A stretch of DNA of 64,000 nucleotides from Polietes domitor (lineage: Eukaryota; Arthropoda; Insecta; Diptera; Muscidae), in assembly GCA_947397865.1 (NCBI GenBank), contig OX377622.1, positions 40,586,852-40,650,851 on the forward strand, in the 5' to 3' direction. The translations under genes and the position numbers were made by a program. The notes under the pieces are model-generated. The model saw only the letters and a list, made by a program, of their open reading frames with translations, did no database searches and was not told where the DNA came from. Shown piece after piece: positions 12,253 through 24,143 of this stretch. Each line of letters begins with the position of its first letter. The first letter of the stretch is position 1.

Positions 12253-12905
12253 CTGCGAACAAAACGAAACGAAACAAAAAGAAAATAGAAAGAAATGAGT
12301 TTGTTTTTATTTGCCGTGTTTACAGACATAAAAATGCCATAAAAAAGTATAACAGATGATTAAAAGATTCTTCTTCTTCTTCGCGTTGTGTTGGTGCTGG
12401 TGTTGTTGTTCTTTTTTGTTTATCTATGAAGTTGGCCAAGAGAAGTGGCCGGGGGGTGGGGAAAGAGATAAGGGAAATGCGGAATATCTCATTTATTAAC
12501 TGCGTTAAGCCCGGATGCCCGTGTCCATGGTTGTGAGTTTAATCTCTTTAATGTGCCAATAAAGTTGACAAACACAAAAGATACCGCGCGAAACGTAACA
12601 AAACAAACACATACCTTTGCATAATCTCATCATTATTAATTTTATAAATTGTTAAGCAAACATTTGAGTTTTCCGCCACGCTGTCCTCAGGTTTTATCCT
12701 TATAAAGTCATTGGGGTGAGATTGATGGGGCCGTTGATTTAACAAAAAAAAAAAAAAAAAAACAAAAAATAAATAATCCCAGTGATATTATGACGGATTA
12801 CAAACGCATTAATGTGCTCGAAATTGAAAAGTGTTTTACAGGTAGTGCAGACGCATTCATAGAAGATATATTGAAAAGGTCCTAACATAAAAATATGCTT
12901 CAACC
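12253..12905. other. Intron sequence upstream of the 12-kb exon
   Basis: Single-copy-looking DNA with a GAAGAAGAA-type tract near 12370 (minus strand) and a run of about 20 A near 12744. No repeat family recognised. Confidence 0.5.
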
Positions 12906-14360
12906 AGTAAGGAAAGGCTAAAGCCGGGCGGGGCCGACTCTATGATACACTCCACTTTCAATCGGAATACAATTCAATTCGGTGAAAAAGTGAAAACGGC
13001 AAGGTTTTTTGTATCCTGTAAATGTATGTGTTTGACAAAAAATTTTATATCGGAAAGGACATTTGTATGAGGATATATTGAAACCTGGAACGAAATAGGT
13101 GAAATATAAAATATATAGTTTGGCCAAAATCGGTTAAACTTATGGGAGCAACATTTGAATTTGGGCTATATTTAAATCTGAACCGATCTTACCCACTTTC
13201 ACCATAGTTTTGTTTAGTTAGATTATAAGATGTTGTGCGAAATTTAAAGAAAATCGAGCACAATATGTGGCTTTTAAAGCGGCTGAGGTCAAATCGGGAG
13301 CGACATTTATATGGGGGCTATATCTAAATCTGAACCGATCTTACCCAATTTCTGCATAGGTGTTTCTAGTAAGATTATAAGATGTTGTGCAAAATTTAAA
13401 GAAAATCGAGTACAATATGTGGTTTCTACAGAGGAAAATGTCAAATCGGGAACGACATTTGTATGGGGGCTATATCTGAATCTGAACCCATCTTACCCAA
13501 TTTTTGCATAGGTGTTTATAGTTGGATTATAAGATGTTGTGCCAAATTTAAAGATAATCGGGTACAATATGTGGTTTCTAGAGCGGAAAATGTCAAATCG
13601 GGAGCGACATTTGTATGGGGGCTATATCTAAATCTGAACCGATCTTACCCAATTTTTGCATAGGTGTTTCTAGTTGGATTATAAGATGTTGTGTCAATTT
13701 TAAAGAAAATCGGGTACAATATGTGGTTTCTAGAGCGGAAAATGTCAAATCGGGAGCGACATTTGTATGGGAGCTATATCTAAATCTGAACCGATCTTAC
13801 CCAATTTTTGCATAGGTGTTTCTAGTTGGATTATAAGATGTTGTGTTAATTTTAAAGAAAATCGGGTGCAATATGTGGTTTCTAGAGCGGAAAATGTCAA
13901 ATCGGGAGCGACATTTGTATGGGGGCTATATCTAAATCTGAACCGATCTTACCCAATTTTTGCATAGGTGTTTATAGTCGGATTATAAGATGCTGTGTTA
14001 ATTTTAAAGAAAATCGGGTGCAATATGTCGTTTCTAGAGCGGAAAATGTCAAATCGGGAGCGACATTTGTATGGGGGATATATATAAATCTGAACCGATT
14101 TATCTCAAATTAAATAGCGTTCGTCCTTGATCCACAAAACTTACTTGTGCCAATTTTTGTTAAGATCGGACTATAATTGCGACCTGGAGTTTGATTACAA
14201 CAATAGATGGACAGACAGACGGACAGACGGACATTGCTAAATCGACTCAGAAAGTGATTCTAAGTCGATCGGTATACTTAACAATGGGTCTATCCCGCTT
14301 CCTTTTGGGTGTTACAAACAAATGCACAAAGCCATAATACTCTCGTGGAGTGTATAAAAA
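12906..14360 (+). mobile_element. Family A element, complete, with homogenised 152-bp core array
   Basis: Starts AGTAAGGAAAGGCTAAAGCC; one stem base is changed (AGCCGG against CCGACT, a G:U-type pair). Five core units start near 13311, 13463, 13615, 13767 and 13919, exactly 152 bp apart, and the internal ones are almost identical. The GTCY tract is at 14205-14235, and the end is GTGGAGTGTATAAAAA. The first 370 bp are nearly identical to the copy at 33713. Confidence 0.88.
13311..14100 (+). repeat. 152-bp tandem array (family A core)
   Basis: The unit runs from GGGGGCTATATCTAAATCTG through TTAGATTATAAGATGTTGTG to AATCGGGAGCGACATTTGTA. Units here differ by only a few bases each, far less than between A copies, which points to recent tandem expansion or conversion within this copy. 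Confidence 0.88.
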
Positions 14361-14396
14361 GAGGAACCAATGTTGTGTCCGTGATCTAAAAATATA

Positions 14397-15130
14397 TTTT
14401 TATGCCCTCACTCTACAGAGTAGGAAAAAAGTGTAACGCATTGAAGGAGTGTCTTAAGATCCTAAGTATGTTTGGACCAAATCCGTTTCACAACATTTTA
14501 AGATGTTTGAGCCATGATCGTCCGTCCGTCTGATCGAAACGAGTTTTGGAATCGATTCAAACTTTGCACATGGTAGTATTTTTCCCAAACTTAGTTTAAG
14601 TTCGAAGATGGGCGAAATTGCCACGCCCCTTCGGGTACCTCCCACACAAATGACCCATATTCCTATGTTAAATTAAAACTAATATAACTTCCACACGGAT
14701 ATTCCGAATCAGCTATATTTTGTTATTTGATAATGTTTTTATACTCACTTTAAGTGTACTAAATATGACGGGGTTTGCCACGTCCCTTCCACTTCCTCCC
14801 ACACAAATCACGCAAAACTACGTACAATTAAAACTGTTATAACTTCTATGCAGATGACTTTGGTTACAATAAAACCGACATCACATCTATACGAGTAGTC
14901 AAAATCATTTGGAATTTGATATTTAAAAATGTTTCTATAATCGCTTTAAACCTAAAAAATATTTACGCTTTAGCCACGTCCCTTATTGTACCTCCTACAC
15001 AATTGTCTCTTTCCTAGGTAATATTAAATCCTTCATAACTTCTATACTGGTGCATGGGATCCTTTATACTTGAATAGCAAATACCCACTACTTCGTATGC
15101 GGTGTAAGGATATTTATTTCAGGGTAAATC
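14397..15130 (-). mobile_element. Family C element, hairpin end missing
   Basis: The GTCY end is TTATGCCCTCACTCTACAGA, near-palindromic around CTCTACAGAG; the tract is reduced to GTCCGTCCGTCTG at 14519-14531. Core units contain GCCACGCCCCTTCGGGTACC, CTCCCACACAAAT and ATAACTTCTATGC-like blocks about 180 bp apart. Confidence 0.65.
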
Positions 15131-15317
15131 GCTTGTAAATGCTCACAAAATTTGAAAACATGCTTTATGTTTCCCAACATAGCTGAAGGAATTTATACAC
15201 CGAATTTTTGTCCCCCTTGTACAAATTAAATAAAAAATAATTTATATTGTGCGATCAATTTATACGCAGTCAAGTGATTAATTTAAATTGAAACAATTTT
15301 CTTAAAAAATCCGAGAT

Positions 15318-15860
15318 AATTATACCCTCTCTCTACGGAGTAGAGTAGTAGTATATATATATATGCATTTGGAATAGAAAAAAGTGTAACTCAGAGTGAT
15401 TTAATACCCTAAGTATGTAATAAATCCCTTTCACGTCCGTCTGTCTGTCTGGCTTGCTGGTGTACACGATAACTCTCGAAGGGAGTTAAGTAATTTATTC
15501 AAACTACGAACAAAGTATTAGTTTTCTCAGATTTAGTTTAAATTCGGAGATGGATGATTATGGTATATTTTCGGAACCAGTTGTATTTTGATATTTGATA
15601 AAGTTTTTTATAATCACTTTGAGTGTACGAAATATGCATGCATTTGCAGTGTTCCTTTTTGCCACACAAATTACCACTTCAGACTTAAAATTAAACATTT
15701 TATAAATTCTATACGGATGATCGGAATCTTTGCCACCATCGCTGCACACACCTTTGGTTAACATAAAACTTATAAAACTTCCATAAGGATAGTCGAAATC
15801 AGTTGCCATTTTAGATTTAAAAATGTTTTTATAATCACTTTAAACCTACAAAATTTGTAT
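15318..15860 (-). mobile_element. Family C element, truncated second copy
   Basis: Begins TATACCCTCTCTCTACGGAG. The GTCCGTCTGTCTGTCTGG tract is at 15436-15453, then GATAACTCTCGAAGGGAGTT, and core units of the C type (ATTTAAAAATGTTTTTATAA). It shares the 3' block with the copy at 33345. Confidence 0.62.
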
Positions 15861-15904
15861 GCCATTTGTCAAATTAAATACTTTACATATAACTTCTATA
15901 CTTC

Positions 15905-17925
15905 TATTCTATGGCAATATTTTGGTAGGTGCTATTTGTATCCTTTTTATGTGGGTGCTATTTTTACCACTTTTTGTGCCGCCCTTCAACGTACACATTT
16001 AGAAATATTATATTATGTTGCGCATCTACTTACTCGGAGAAATGTACACACCAAATTTCTAACATTATTTTCATATTCCAGCTAAAAACGTTGATTTGTA
16101 CCATCTTTATCCCAATTTCCCCAATTTGGTTTGTTCGATTTTTATCACTTTTGATCCGCTTCCACCTTTAAAGTACACATTTTGATGCAATACATCTGTA
16201 TTGCACGTCAGAGTAATATATACCTTATTTGATACATTGGCGGGTACTATTTAATCCATTGAAAGTAAAAAATTTCGAAAAATTCTTTCGTATCAGTGAT
16301 CTGCGCCATAAAACGAATATACATACCGAATTTCATGATTGTAGCGTCAACCGTGTTCTTGGTACCTTTTTATCCCCGTTTTCCCGTTTACTCTTTAAAA
16401 GTGCGAATTTCGAAAAATTCCTTCAATTTGCGTTTGTAAGCATTTTCAGGGATGCAGACCCCGAATTTCATGATTCCAGCACCGTCTGTTTAATTGGTAC
16501 CATTTTGTATCCCTTTCTACCCAGTTTCATTCACAAAAAGTACGCAATTTTGAAAAAATTTTTTCTTAGTCGCATTCGTGCTGTAATGTAATGCCCGTTC
16601 CGAATTTCATGATTCTAGGCCCAGTTGTTTTGTCTGAAATTAAATATTTCGAAAAATGCCTTCTTATCAGTGACTTGCGCTGTAAAACGAATATACACAC
16701 CGAATTTCATTATTTTAGCGTCATCCGTGTTGTTGTTACCTTTTTTTATCCCCTTTTCAATTTAAAAGTACAAATTTCGAAAAATTCCTTCATTTTGCGA
16801 TTCTAAACATTTTGAGGGATGTACACACCAAATTTTATGGTTTCAGCTCCTTCCATTTAATTGGTACTATTTTTATCCCTTTTTACCCGATTTCCCTCCC
16901 AAAAAGTACGAATTTTGAAAAACAATTTCTTGGGCGCGTTGAAGCTATAAAGGATTTTTTTTACCAAATTTCAAGATTCTAGTCCCAGCCGTTTGGTCAT
17001 TGCTGTGGTACAATTTGTATCCCTCTTTAACCCATTTTACACCTTAAAAGTATAAATTACGAAAAACTCCGTTCAAATCTGATCTCTTCGCTGTAAGAGA
17101 AATGTACACACCAAATTTCATGATTCTAGCTTCAGCGTTTTGTTGGTACAATTTTTGACCCTTTTTGTCCCATTAGACCCCCCAAAGATACGAATTTTGC
17201 AAATAACATTTTTTGGTATGTCTTCATGCTGCAAGAGGAATGTCCATACCAAATTTCAAGACTCTAGGCCCAGGCGTTTGGTCATTGCGGTGGTACTATT
17301 TTTATCCTTTTCTACCCGATTTCACCCCCAAAAAGTACGAATTACGAAAAAATCCCTTCAAGTCTGATATATACGCTGTAAGAGAAATGTACACACCAAA
17401 TATCATGATTTTAGCTTCAGCGTTTTGTTGGACCATTTTTGTCCCTTTTTGCCCCATTTTACCCCCAAAAGTACGAATTTTGCAAATGCGACAAGAGGAA
17501 TGTCCATACCAAATTTCAAGATTCTAGGCCCAGCCGTTTGGTCATTGCGGTGGTACCCCATTTTACCTACAAATAGGAATCGCTGAATGGTGCACGTTTA
17601 TGCTATAAGAGAATACGCATACCAAATATTAGGTATATAGAAAGCAGAAATCTTCAAAAAGGTATTTTAATACTCGAAATATTAGGGGTTACTGGCGGTA
17701 TTTTCTGTCCTTGTTAGGGAAAAAGTCTTCCCTTTGCACTGATTTCACCATTTTCTATACCTACCGATCTACAACTATTAGACTATCTTAGAAAAATTTG
17801 GACGCCCTGGCTCATTTCGTGCTCCTTAGGTGCTAGCGAGCTTTGAATAGACGGACGGGCATGGCTAGATCGTCCTTTTATTTTATGACTATCAAGAATA
17901 TATATACCAGTTAGAATGATAGTGG
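15905..17925 (+). mobile_element. Family B-like element, divergent, about 2 kb, hairpin end missing
   Basis: At least ten diverged B core units (TTGGTACCATTTTGTATCCC, AAAAGTACGAATTTTGAAAA, CCGAATTTCATGATTCTAG). These are followed by the B 3' block with CCTTGTTAGGGAAAAAG and AATAGACGGACGGGCATGGC. The terminus is lost after AAGAATATATATACCAG. Low identity between units suggests an old insertion. Confidence 0.65.
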
Positions 17926-18969
17926 ACTAAGCCAAAAATCAAAGAAAAAATGAGATATGCCAATTTTTCTCTTTACTTTCATCAGATCTATAATTTAAGA
18001 TTTCTTCTTTTTGACATTTATAAAAAATAAACCGTTACAATGAAATGTATGCCCACCACTGATGTGTGGTGATGTAAACAAACATTTTTTATTTATAATG
18101 TCCACTTTAAGTGATTCAGATTATTTGATAACATATAAAATGAAATATTTGAAAAGTAAATAATAATTTCAATATAAAGTTTATTGTTTTTATATTTTTT
18201 GAAATAAAATAATTTCAGTTTTCTTTCATTTTTGGTAAGTAAATGTTACTTTTGCTTCAAATACTTTAAAATAAAATATTATTTTGTTTAATTTTTTCAA
18301 TTTTGAGAAAAATAAAAGTGGTCTAAGTCAGTGCATCCTCTGAAAGTAGTGGTTCCCTTCGAGGTAACAGCGATATTGATTTTTTATAAATATAAAACGT
18401 GGTACATTTTTTTCAAAGGATTAGGTTTTCGACAGACATGGATGTAGGCTTATTATATCCCGTTTTTACTGGGTTTTGGTATCATACACATTTAGAGAAC
18501 AACAGCTGGGATCCTAATGAAGAAAACACGGCATATTTGTAGATATTATGGCCCTTATTGTGGAAGTACATGTCGTCTTCGTTTAAGTGCTATTTAACCA
18601 AAAATTTAAGAAATAATGATTTTTTTATTTTTTTGCCAGCAAACATTTTTATCGATTTTGCTAAATTAACTTAGAAAGTGAATTAGTTGAGGAAAAAATT
18701 TTGGAGCTTTGGTTACAAAAGTAGATAATAAAACTGACGAATACTGCTAAATGAAAAGATAATTCCAAGTCGATCTGTACTTCATGTTGGGTGTTACAAA
18801 CAAATGCACAAATACATAAAACCCTAGTGTGTGGTATAAAAAGGATCAAGCGTAACACCTAGCCCATTTCATAAGCTTAATTTAAGCCTTATCAAAAAAG
18901 GCTACGCTGCTACCGTTTCGTGGAATGACTTCTTACTAACGCACGACTTATTTCTCAAAGTATTGGCAA
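17926..18969. other. AT-rich intron with a decayed family A/D terminus
   Basis: Mostly unrecognised. At 18771-18842 the order CAAGTCGATCTGTACT, TGGGTGTTACAAACAAATGC, ACATAAAACCCTAGTGTGTG, GTATAAAAA matches the GTCY-side end of A/D elements. Confidence 0.5.
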
Positions 18970-19182
18970 ATGAAAAAAATTGACGAAAACCGAAGAAAAT
19001 TTTACATATGTGATGCCTATGATAAGTACAAATTGTCACACAATGATAACAAAGGTATTTATTTACTCAGCTACTTTGGCTCAACCTACTCATGTGAAGA
19101 AATATGCGATGAAAATTTTGCCTCTACGAAAGGAATGAGGAATTTTCTACCACAAATAGGATTTGATTTTTTTTCTGATTAG
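18970..19182 (+). pseudogene. Possible remnant of a hAT-type transposase C-terminus
   Basis: The short open frame contains LLSYFGSTYSCEEICDENFA near its middle. This loosely resembles the FGSTY.CE..F block of hAT dimerisation regions and of domesticated relatives. Nothing flanking completes a transposase and no TIRs were found. Could be coincidence. Confidence 0.28.
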
Positions 19183-19884
19183 ATTTTCGTGACGTTGGTT
19201 ACGGCACGAACTCGTTATTGATTCAGTTTCAAGATTACGAAAACGTTACAATACATACATACATATATCGTGTGAATACATACACACATACATGTGTACA
19301 CAAAACTTGTACTTGTTACTTTTAGGTCGAGCGAAAAGGAAACAAAAGCGACAAGCTAAAGAAAGCCAAATCGAATTAAGTGCCCCCTGCCACCGCACCA
19401 CCCGAAAATGGGTGTTGTGCGAACGCACAACATCTAAAAGTCACTGAACTTTGACGCTTGGCTTTCGTGTTTTCTTTGTGGCCGGCCTCCCTAGCGAAGG
19501 AAATAGGGAAACAAAAAACTTTTCCATGCACATGAAGTGCCAGTTTTTTGCCCTGTTCTTTGATAATTTCTTAATGCCTGCATTTCCGGTTTGAATTTTT
19601 CTGCGATGTGTCGTTCTTCTAATACTCCCATATACCTATACATACTTACATATATATTTTTATTTTTATTTGATGTTAGTGTGAAATTGTTTGCACAGAA
19701 AATTTGACTACCATGAATGTGTGCAAATTGGGTGTGCGTGCAGGTGAAATTTTCATTTAAACGAAGGGAGTCCTTAGGGGGAAAACATGACATTTTTTGT
19801 GAGCACTTTAATATTTAAAAATTCACAATTTTTGCGGGGTAGTATTTTGAAACAGCTCTCAAGTCAGTACAATGTAAAATGTAA
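19183..19884. other. Intron sequence, nothing firmly recognised
   Basis: Includes an ACATACATACATAC microsatellite near 19253 and CA/TA-rich stretches; no exon or element ends visible. Confidence 0.45.
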
Positions 19885-21315
19885 ATGTAAGGTCAAAGTT
19901 CAGAGGTCAAAGATCAAAGGGATGAAAGGGATCAAGGAGATCAAAGGTCAGAGGTCAAAGAACAGAAGTCAAAGGTCAAAAGATTCAATGGGATGAAAGA
20001 TCAAGGGGATCAAAGGTCAGAGGTCAAATACATCAAAGGGGATCAATGAGATGAAATGGAATCAAAGGTCAAAGGTCACATTCAAAGCACAAAGGGCAAA
20101 TGTCAGAGGTCAAATGGATCAAGGGGATCAATGGGATGCAAGGGATCAATGCGATCAAAGGTCAGAGGAACAAGTTTAAAGGTCAAAATTCAAAGGTCAG
20201 ATGGATTAAGGGGATCGAAGATCAAAGATCATCAAGGGGTTAAAAGGATCGAGGGATTAACGGTCAAAGGTCAGAAGTCCAAGGGAATTAATGGGATGAA
20301 ATTGATCAAAGGTCAGAGGTCAAAGAGATCACATGGGATCAATGAGATGAAAGGGTATCAACGGTCAATGGTCAGATTCAAAGTACAAAGGTAAAATGTC
20401 AGAGGTCAAAGGGATCAACAGGATCAAGGAGATCAGTGGATCAATGGAACCAAAGGTCAGAGGTCAAAGGGATCAATGGGATGAAAGAGATCAAGGGGAT
20501 CAGAGGTCAAGTACATCAAAGGGGATCAATGAGATGAAAGGGAATCAAAGGTCAGATTCAAAGTACAAAGGGCAAATGTCAGAGGTCAAATGGATCAAGG
20601 GGATCAATATAATCAAGGGTATCAGTGGGATGAAAGGGATTAATGCGATCAAAGGTCAGAGGTCAAAGTTTAAAGGTCAAAATTCAAAGGTCAGAGGGAT
20701 TAAGGGGATTGAAGATCAAAGCTCATCAAGGGGTTAAAAGGATCGAGGGATTAAAGGTCAAAGGTCCAAGGGAATCAATGGGATGAAATGGATCAAATGT
20801 CAGAGGTCACAGAGATCAAATCAAAGGTTAGAGGGATCAAGTGGATCAAAGGGGTTCAAAGGATCAATGCGATCAAAGGTAAGAAGTCAAAAGTCAAAAG
20901 TCAATGGTCGAAGGTCAAAGGTCAGTGGTCAAAAATCAGAGCTCAGAGAGATCAAAGGTATCAAGGGAATTAAAGGGATCAATTGATTCAAGGGGATCAA
21001 AAGTCAACGGTTAGAAGTCAACTAGATCAAAGGTGAACAGTCAAACGTCAAATGATTCAAAGGTCAGTGGTCAAATGTCGGAGGTCAAAGATATTAAAGT
21101 GATCAAGGGGATTAAAGGGATCAAAGGTCAGAGTCAAAGATAAAAGGTCGGAGGTCAGAGGTTAAAATGATCAATGGGATTGAAGGTCAGAGGTCAAAAA
21201 GATCAAGGGGGTCAAAGGTATCAATTGTCAAAAGGATCAATGAGATCATAAGGTCAAAGGGATCAAAGGTTGGAGGTCATAGGCCAGATGTCGAAGGGAT
21301 CAAGGAGATCGAAGG
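19885..21315 (+). repeat. Degenerate purine-rich minisatellite dense in AGGTCA nuclear-receptor half sites
   Basis: Built from short units such as GATCAAAGG, GGTCAGAGGTCAAAG and GGGATCAATGGGATGAAAG. By eye it contains about 38 AGGTCA hexamers on the plus strand. About eight are pairs with one-base spacing (AGGTCAGAGGTCA or AGGTCAAAGGTCA), the DR1 arrangement bound by RXR/USP-, HNF4- and Svp-type receptors. Longer order is visible too: a block around 20056-20400 recurs around 20530-20770. Open frames across it reflect the lack of stop-forming triplets, not coding. Whether it binds anything is untested. Confidence 0.85.
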
Positions 21316-22149
21316 ATAACAGCATTTCTTAAATAATGTATCCGTTATATATAGTATTCAAGATTTCATTAATTTAAAATTTGCTTTGGCTTCTGATTTC
21401 TAAATGATTTGAGGTATGAATGATTTGATTGCTGCCGGATAATATAAGATGATAATACCATAACATAATTCACACTGGTTTATATTTAACGAACCGCGAT
21501 TCATATGTCATCCTGATACTAATGCTTAATACACAAATGTCTGTGACATACATACGCCACCATGTACATATGTGCGTGCAGAGGAAATCTCAAACACAAA
21601 GTTGATTTTATGCCTTTTCCTTTTATTTTTTGTTAAAAGAAACCAATTTATTTTGTTTTTTTCATTCCGTCGTTTTCTTCTTTAGTGTATGGCAGAGGAA
21701 AAGGAGGCCGCCTCCATGAAAGACGTCGGCGCTCATAAAGCGCACAAATGAGACTCCACTTTGATAATAAAAGAATTATGTGGATCATTAGACGGGAATG
21801 CTTGTGGGGCCAAAACAAATTGATATGTGGCTACCTCTACATACAAAAACAAAAAGAAACGAAAAGAGAAAAAAAACCTGAAGCAGAATATGGCAGACCG
21901 AAGAAGAAGAATGCTATTTTTTATTCCACTTTGCAACTATGTCTGCATATAAATGTAAATATTTTAGCAGAAGAGAAAGAATATTTAATTTGAACGAACT
22001 GATTTAATGAATACAAGATATACTGAAATAATTGAAAATTTTGCAGAATTTTTTTATTGCGTTCCTAACTATGCGCATAACTCCGGGCCACGCAATCAGT
22101 TTATATCGAGTAATTTATAAAAGAATAATCCCATTAAAAGTAGTAAGTA
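21316..22149. other. Intron sequence, nothing recognised
   Basis: No repeat unit, element end or exon signature seen on either strand. Confidence 0.45.
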
Positions 22150-22500
22150 AAAAGGATGTTAATTACGATCTTATATGTATATATAATGATTCCAACTTCA
22201 GTCCCGTTTTTTCCCAAAATGTATAAATTTCGAAAAATTTATTTGTGTTGCGCGTCTACATATTCAGATACCGAATTTCATTATTTCAACTTCAGCCTTT
22301 TGGTTGGTCTTATGTTCATCCCTCTTTTCCCATTTTATCCCTTAAAATTGTCCTTGTTGTCATTTGATTCCTGCCATTTAAAATCCTTTTTGCCCTATTT
22401 CAATCCCTACGTACCACATTTCGAAAAATTTGATTACAAAACGTTTCCCATTTGCAATTCCACATCCCATAGCTCATTTCGTTCGATTTTTTGGAATTAA
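22150..22500 (+). mobile_element. Family B core fragment
   Basis: Two or three decayed B units (GTATAAATTTCGAAAAATTT, TACCGAATTTCATTATTTC, TTGGTTGGTCTTATGTTCAT) followed by a piece of the B 3' block (CTCATTTCGTTCG). No termini. Confidence 0.5.
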
Positions 22501-22910
22501 TTCTTTAACTTTTGACCGAAACAGATATCTTGACGAAATGTTATGTTTTTTTTTTTATTTCCAGAATTTTTGATCCCTGTGGGAGCTATTGGCCGTACCT
22601 ACATAAATGGTTACGATTACAAAGATATTTTGTACTACTAGAAAAAATCATATTATATTTTTGGCGAGGTTGATTTCGCATTTTAACGTTGCAATCTCAT
22701 GATAAGGTCGATTTACAAAGTTATGTTTTTTATATTTTTTGAATAAGTCATAATTTAATTTCGGTTCTCCTCGATATATTCCCTACAAAATTTAAATATA
22801 AATTTTTTTATTTCAAAACATTCTCAAATCGCAAAGAACCGATTGTAAAAAGTTAGTGTAGAAGTTATTTATTTTACTAGTTTAAAGTTTTAAAAATAAA
22901 TTTTATTTTC

Positions 22911-23060
22911 GAGCGCCCCGATAGTGGAGTTGGTAGCGTGCTCGCCTATCAGCGTGGGGGTTGTGGGTTTGATTCCCACCAGAGGCTCTGGTCTGACGCT
23001 GCAATAACTAGCTACAATGGTCTTAGTCACCCAGGCTCAATCCGTGGATCCAAAATTAGA
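22911..23060 (+). mobile_element. tRNA-derived SINE
   Basis: The 5' part (22911-22988) has tRNA-like promoter boxes: GATAGTGGAGTTGGTAGCG (A box) and GGGTTTGATTCCCAC (B box), with GAGC/GCTC able to close an acceptor-like stem. The anticodon arm does not form a proper 7-base loop, so it is not a working tRNA. The body continues through CTGGTCTGACGCTGC and GTCACCCAGGCTCAATCC. It could be a decayed tRNA pseudogene instead. Confidence 0.6.
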
Positions 23061-23617
23061 ATATAAATTTACTTTGTATTGTAAAAGTTTAGAAGTTAGT
23101 GATCACAGATTGTTGTCCCTTTTCTCGTAGGGCCGTTTGTTTAAAAGGTTTAACGTTTTGAAAATAAATTTAAATTTATTGAAAAGAATTTTTTTTTTAA
23201 TTTTTGGCCCGAAAAAATTATTTTTTTGACCCGAAAAAAGTGATCACAGACTATTGTCCCTTTTCTCGTAGGGCCATTAGTTTAGAAGTTATGAAGGTTT
23301 AAGGGCTTGAAAATATATATATTTTTTATTTTTTTTTTTTAATTTTTATGGACGTTTTGAAAATACATCTTTTGACCCAAAAAAGTGGTCACAGATTATT
23401 GTCCTTTTTATATTTTTTTAAAGTGATCACAGATTATTGTCTTTTTTCTCGTAGGACCGTTACTTTAGAAGTTATGAAGGTTTAAAGTTTTAAAAATAAA
23501 TTTTATTTTTTTTTCAATTTTTTGACCCGAAGAAAGTGATCACAGATTATTGTCATTTTTCTCGTAGGGCCGTTAGTTTAGAAGTTATGAAGGTTTAAAG
23601 TTTTAAAAATAAATTTT

Positions 23618-24143
23618 ATTTGATTTGAACTGGGATATTGTCCTGGCTCAAGACCATTTTGCTTCTATATTTAATAGAATGCAAATTTATTTACAAATGG
23701 CATGGTGACATTTATTACTTGGCTGCAGACTACCACGATCATGATTTCGAAAAACTAAAACAAATGGGCGTTGGCACGGCAGAAGTATTGCTGGGTAATT
23801 ATACCTGCATATACACATACTTACATATGCAACTCAATGAGATGCTTGTAAGATGGCATGTGTGCTTTATTACTTGGTGCGATTTTTTTAAACGCAAATT
23901 CGGCAAGTGAGTAGTGATTCTCGTTCGTTTGTGAGAATCATCTCCTTATAGAGGCCGGGTTTGATGTTGAAAAGTCGCTGCGAAGCCACTTGAAAAGACT
24001 TTTGACATGGTCGAAATCATGATCGTGGTAGTCTGCAGCCAAGTAATAAATGTCACTATGCCATTTGTAAATAAATTTGCATTCTATTAAATATAGAAGC
24101 AAAATGGTCTTGAGCCAGGACAATATCCCAGTTCAAATCAAAT
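23618..24143. mobile_element. Fold-back element with near-perfect 133-bp inverted arms
   Basis: The left arm 23618-23750 (starts ATTTGATTTGAACTGGGATA, ends CATGATTTCGA) is the reverse complement of 24011-24143, with essentially one mismatch. The 260-bp middle is unique to the element. The right side continues to about 24178 (CAGACCAAAAAAATGCAAAC). A one-armed copy lies at 39285-39675 and a diverged one at 54103-54360. Short open frames inside repeat between copies because the DNA repeats; I recognise no protein. Confidence 0.82.

Noticed and set aside
11922..12359. Plus-strand open frame of 145 residues over the 12-kb exon
   Set aside because: It is the shadow of the minus-strand syntrophin exon, which has good splice sites and family resemblance.
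13311..14113. Series of overlapping 64-66-residue open frames (MGAISKSEPILPNF...)
   Set aside because: The unit is 152 bp, not a multiple of three, so each frame stops in the next unit; the frames are a by-product of the family A core and recur in every A copy on either strand.
20056..20737. Two open frames of about 110 residues rich in K, G, S and I
   Set aside because: They lie in the AGGTCA minisatellite; stop triplets are rare there by composition and there is no splice or start context.
22911..22988. Functional tRNA gene
   Set aside because: A and B boxes are present but the anticodon arm cannot form a 7-base loop and the sequence continues into a SINE-like body.
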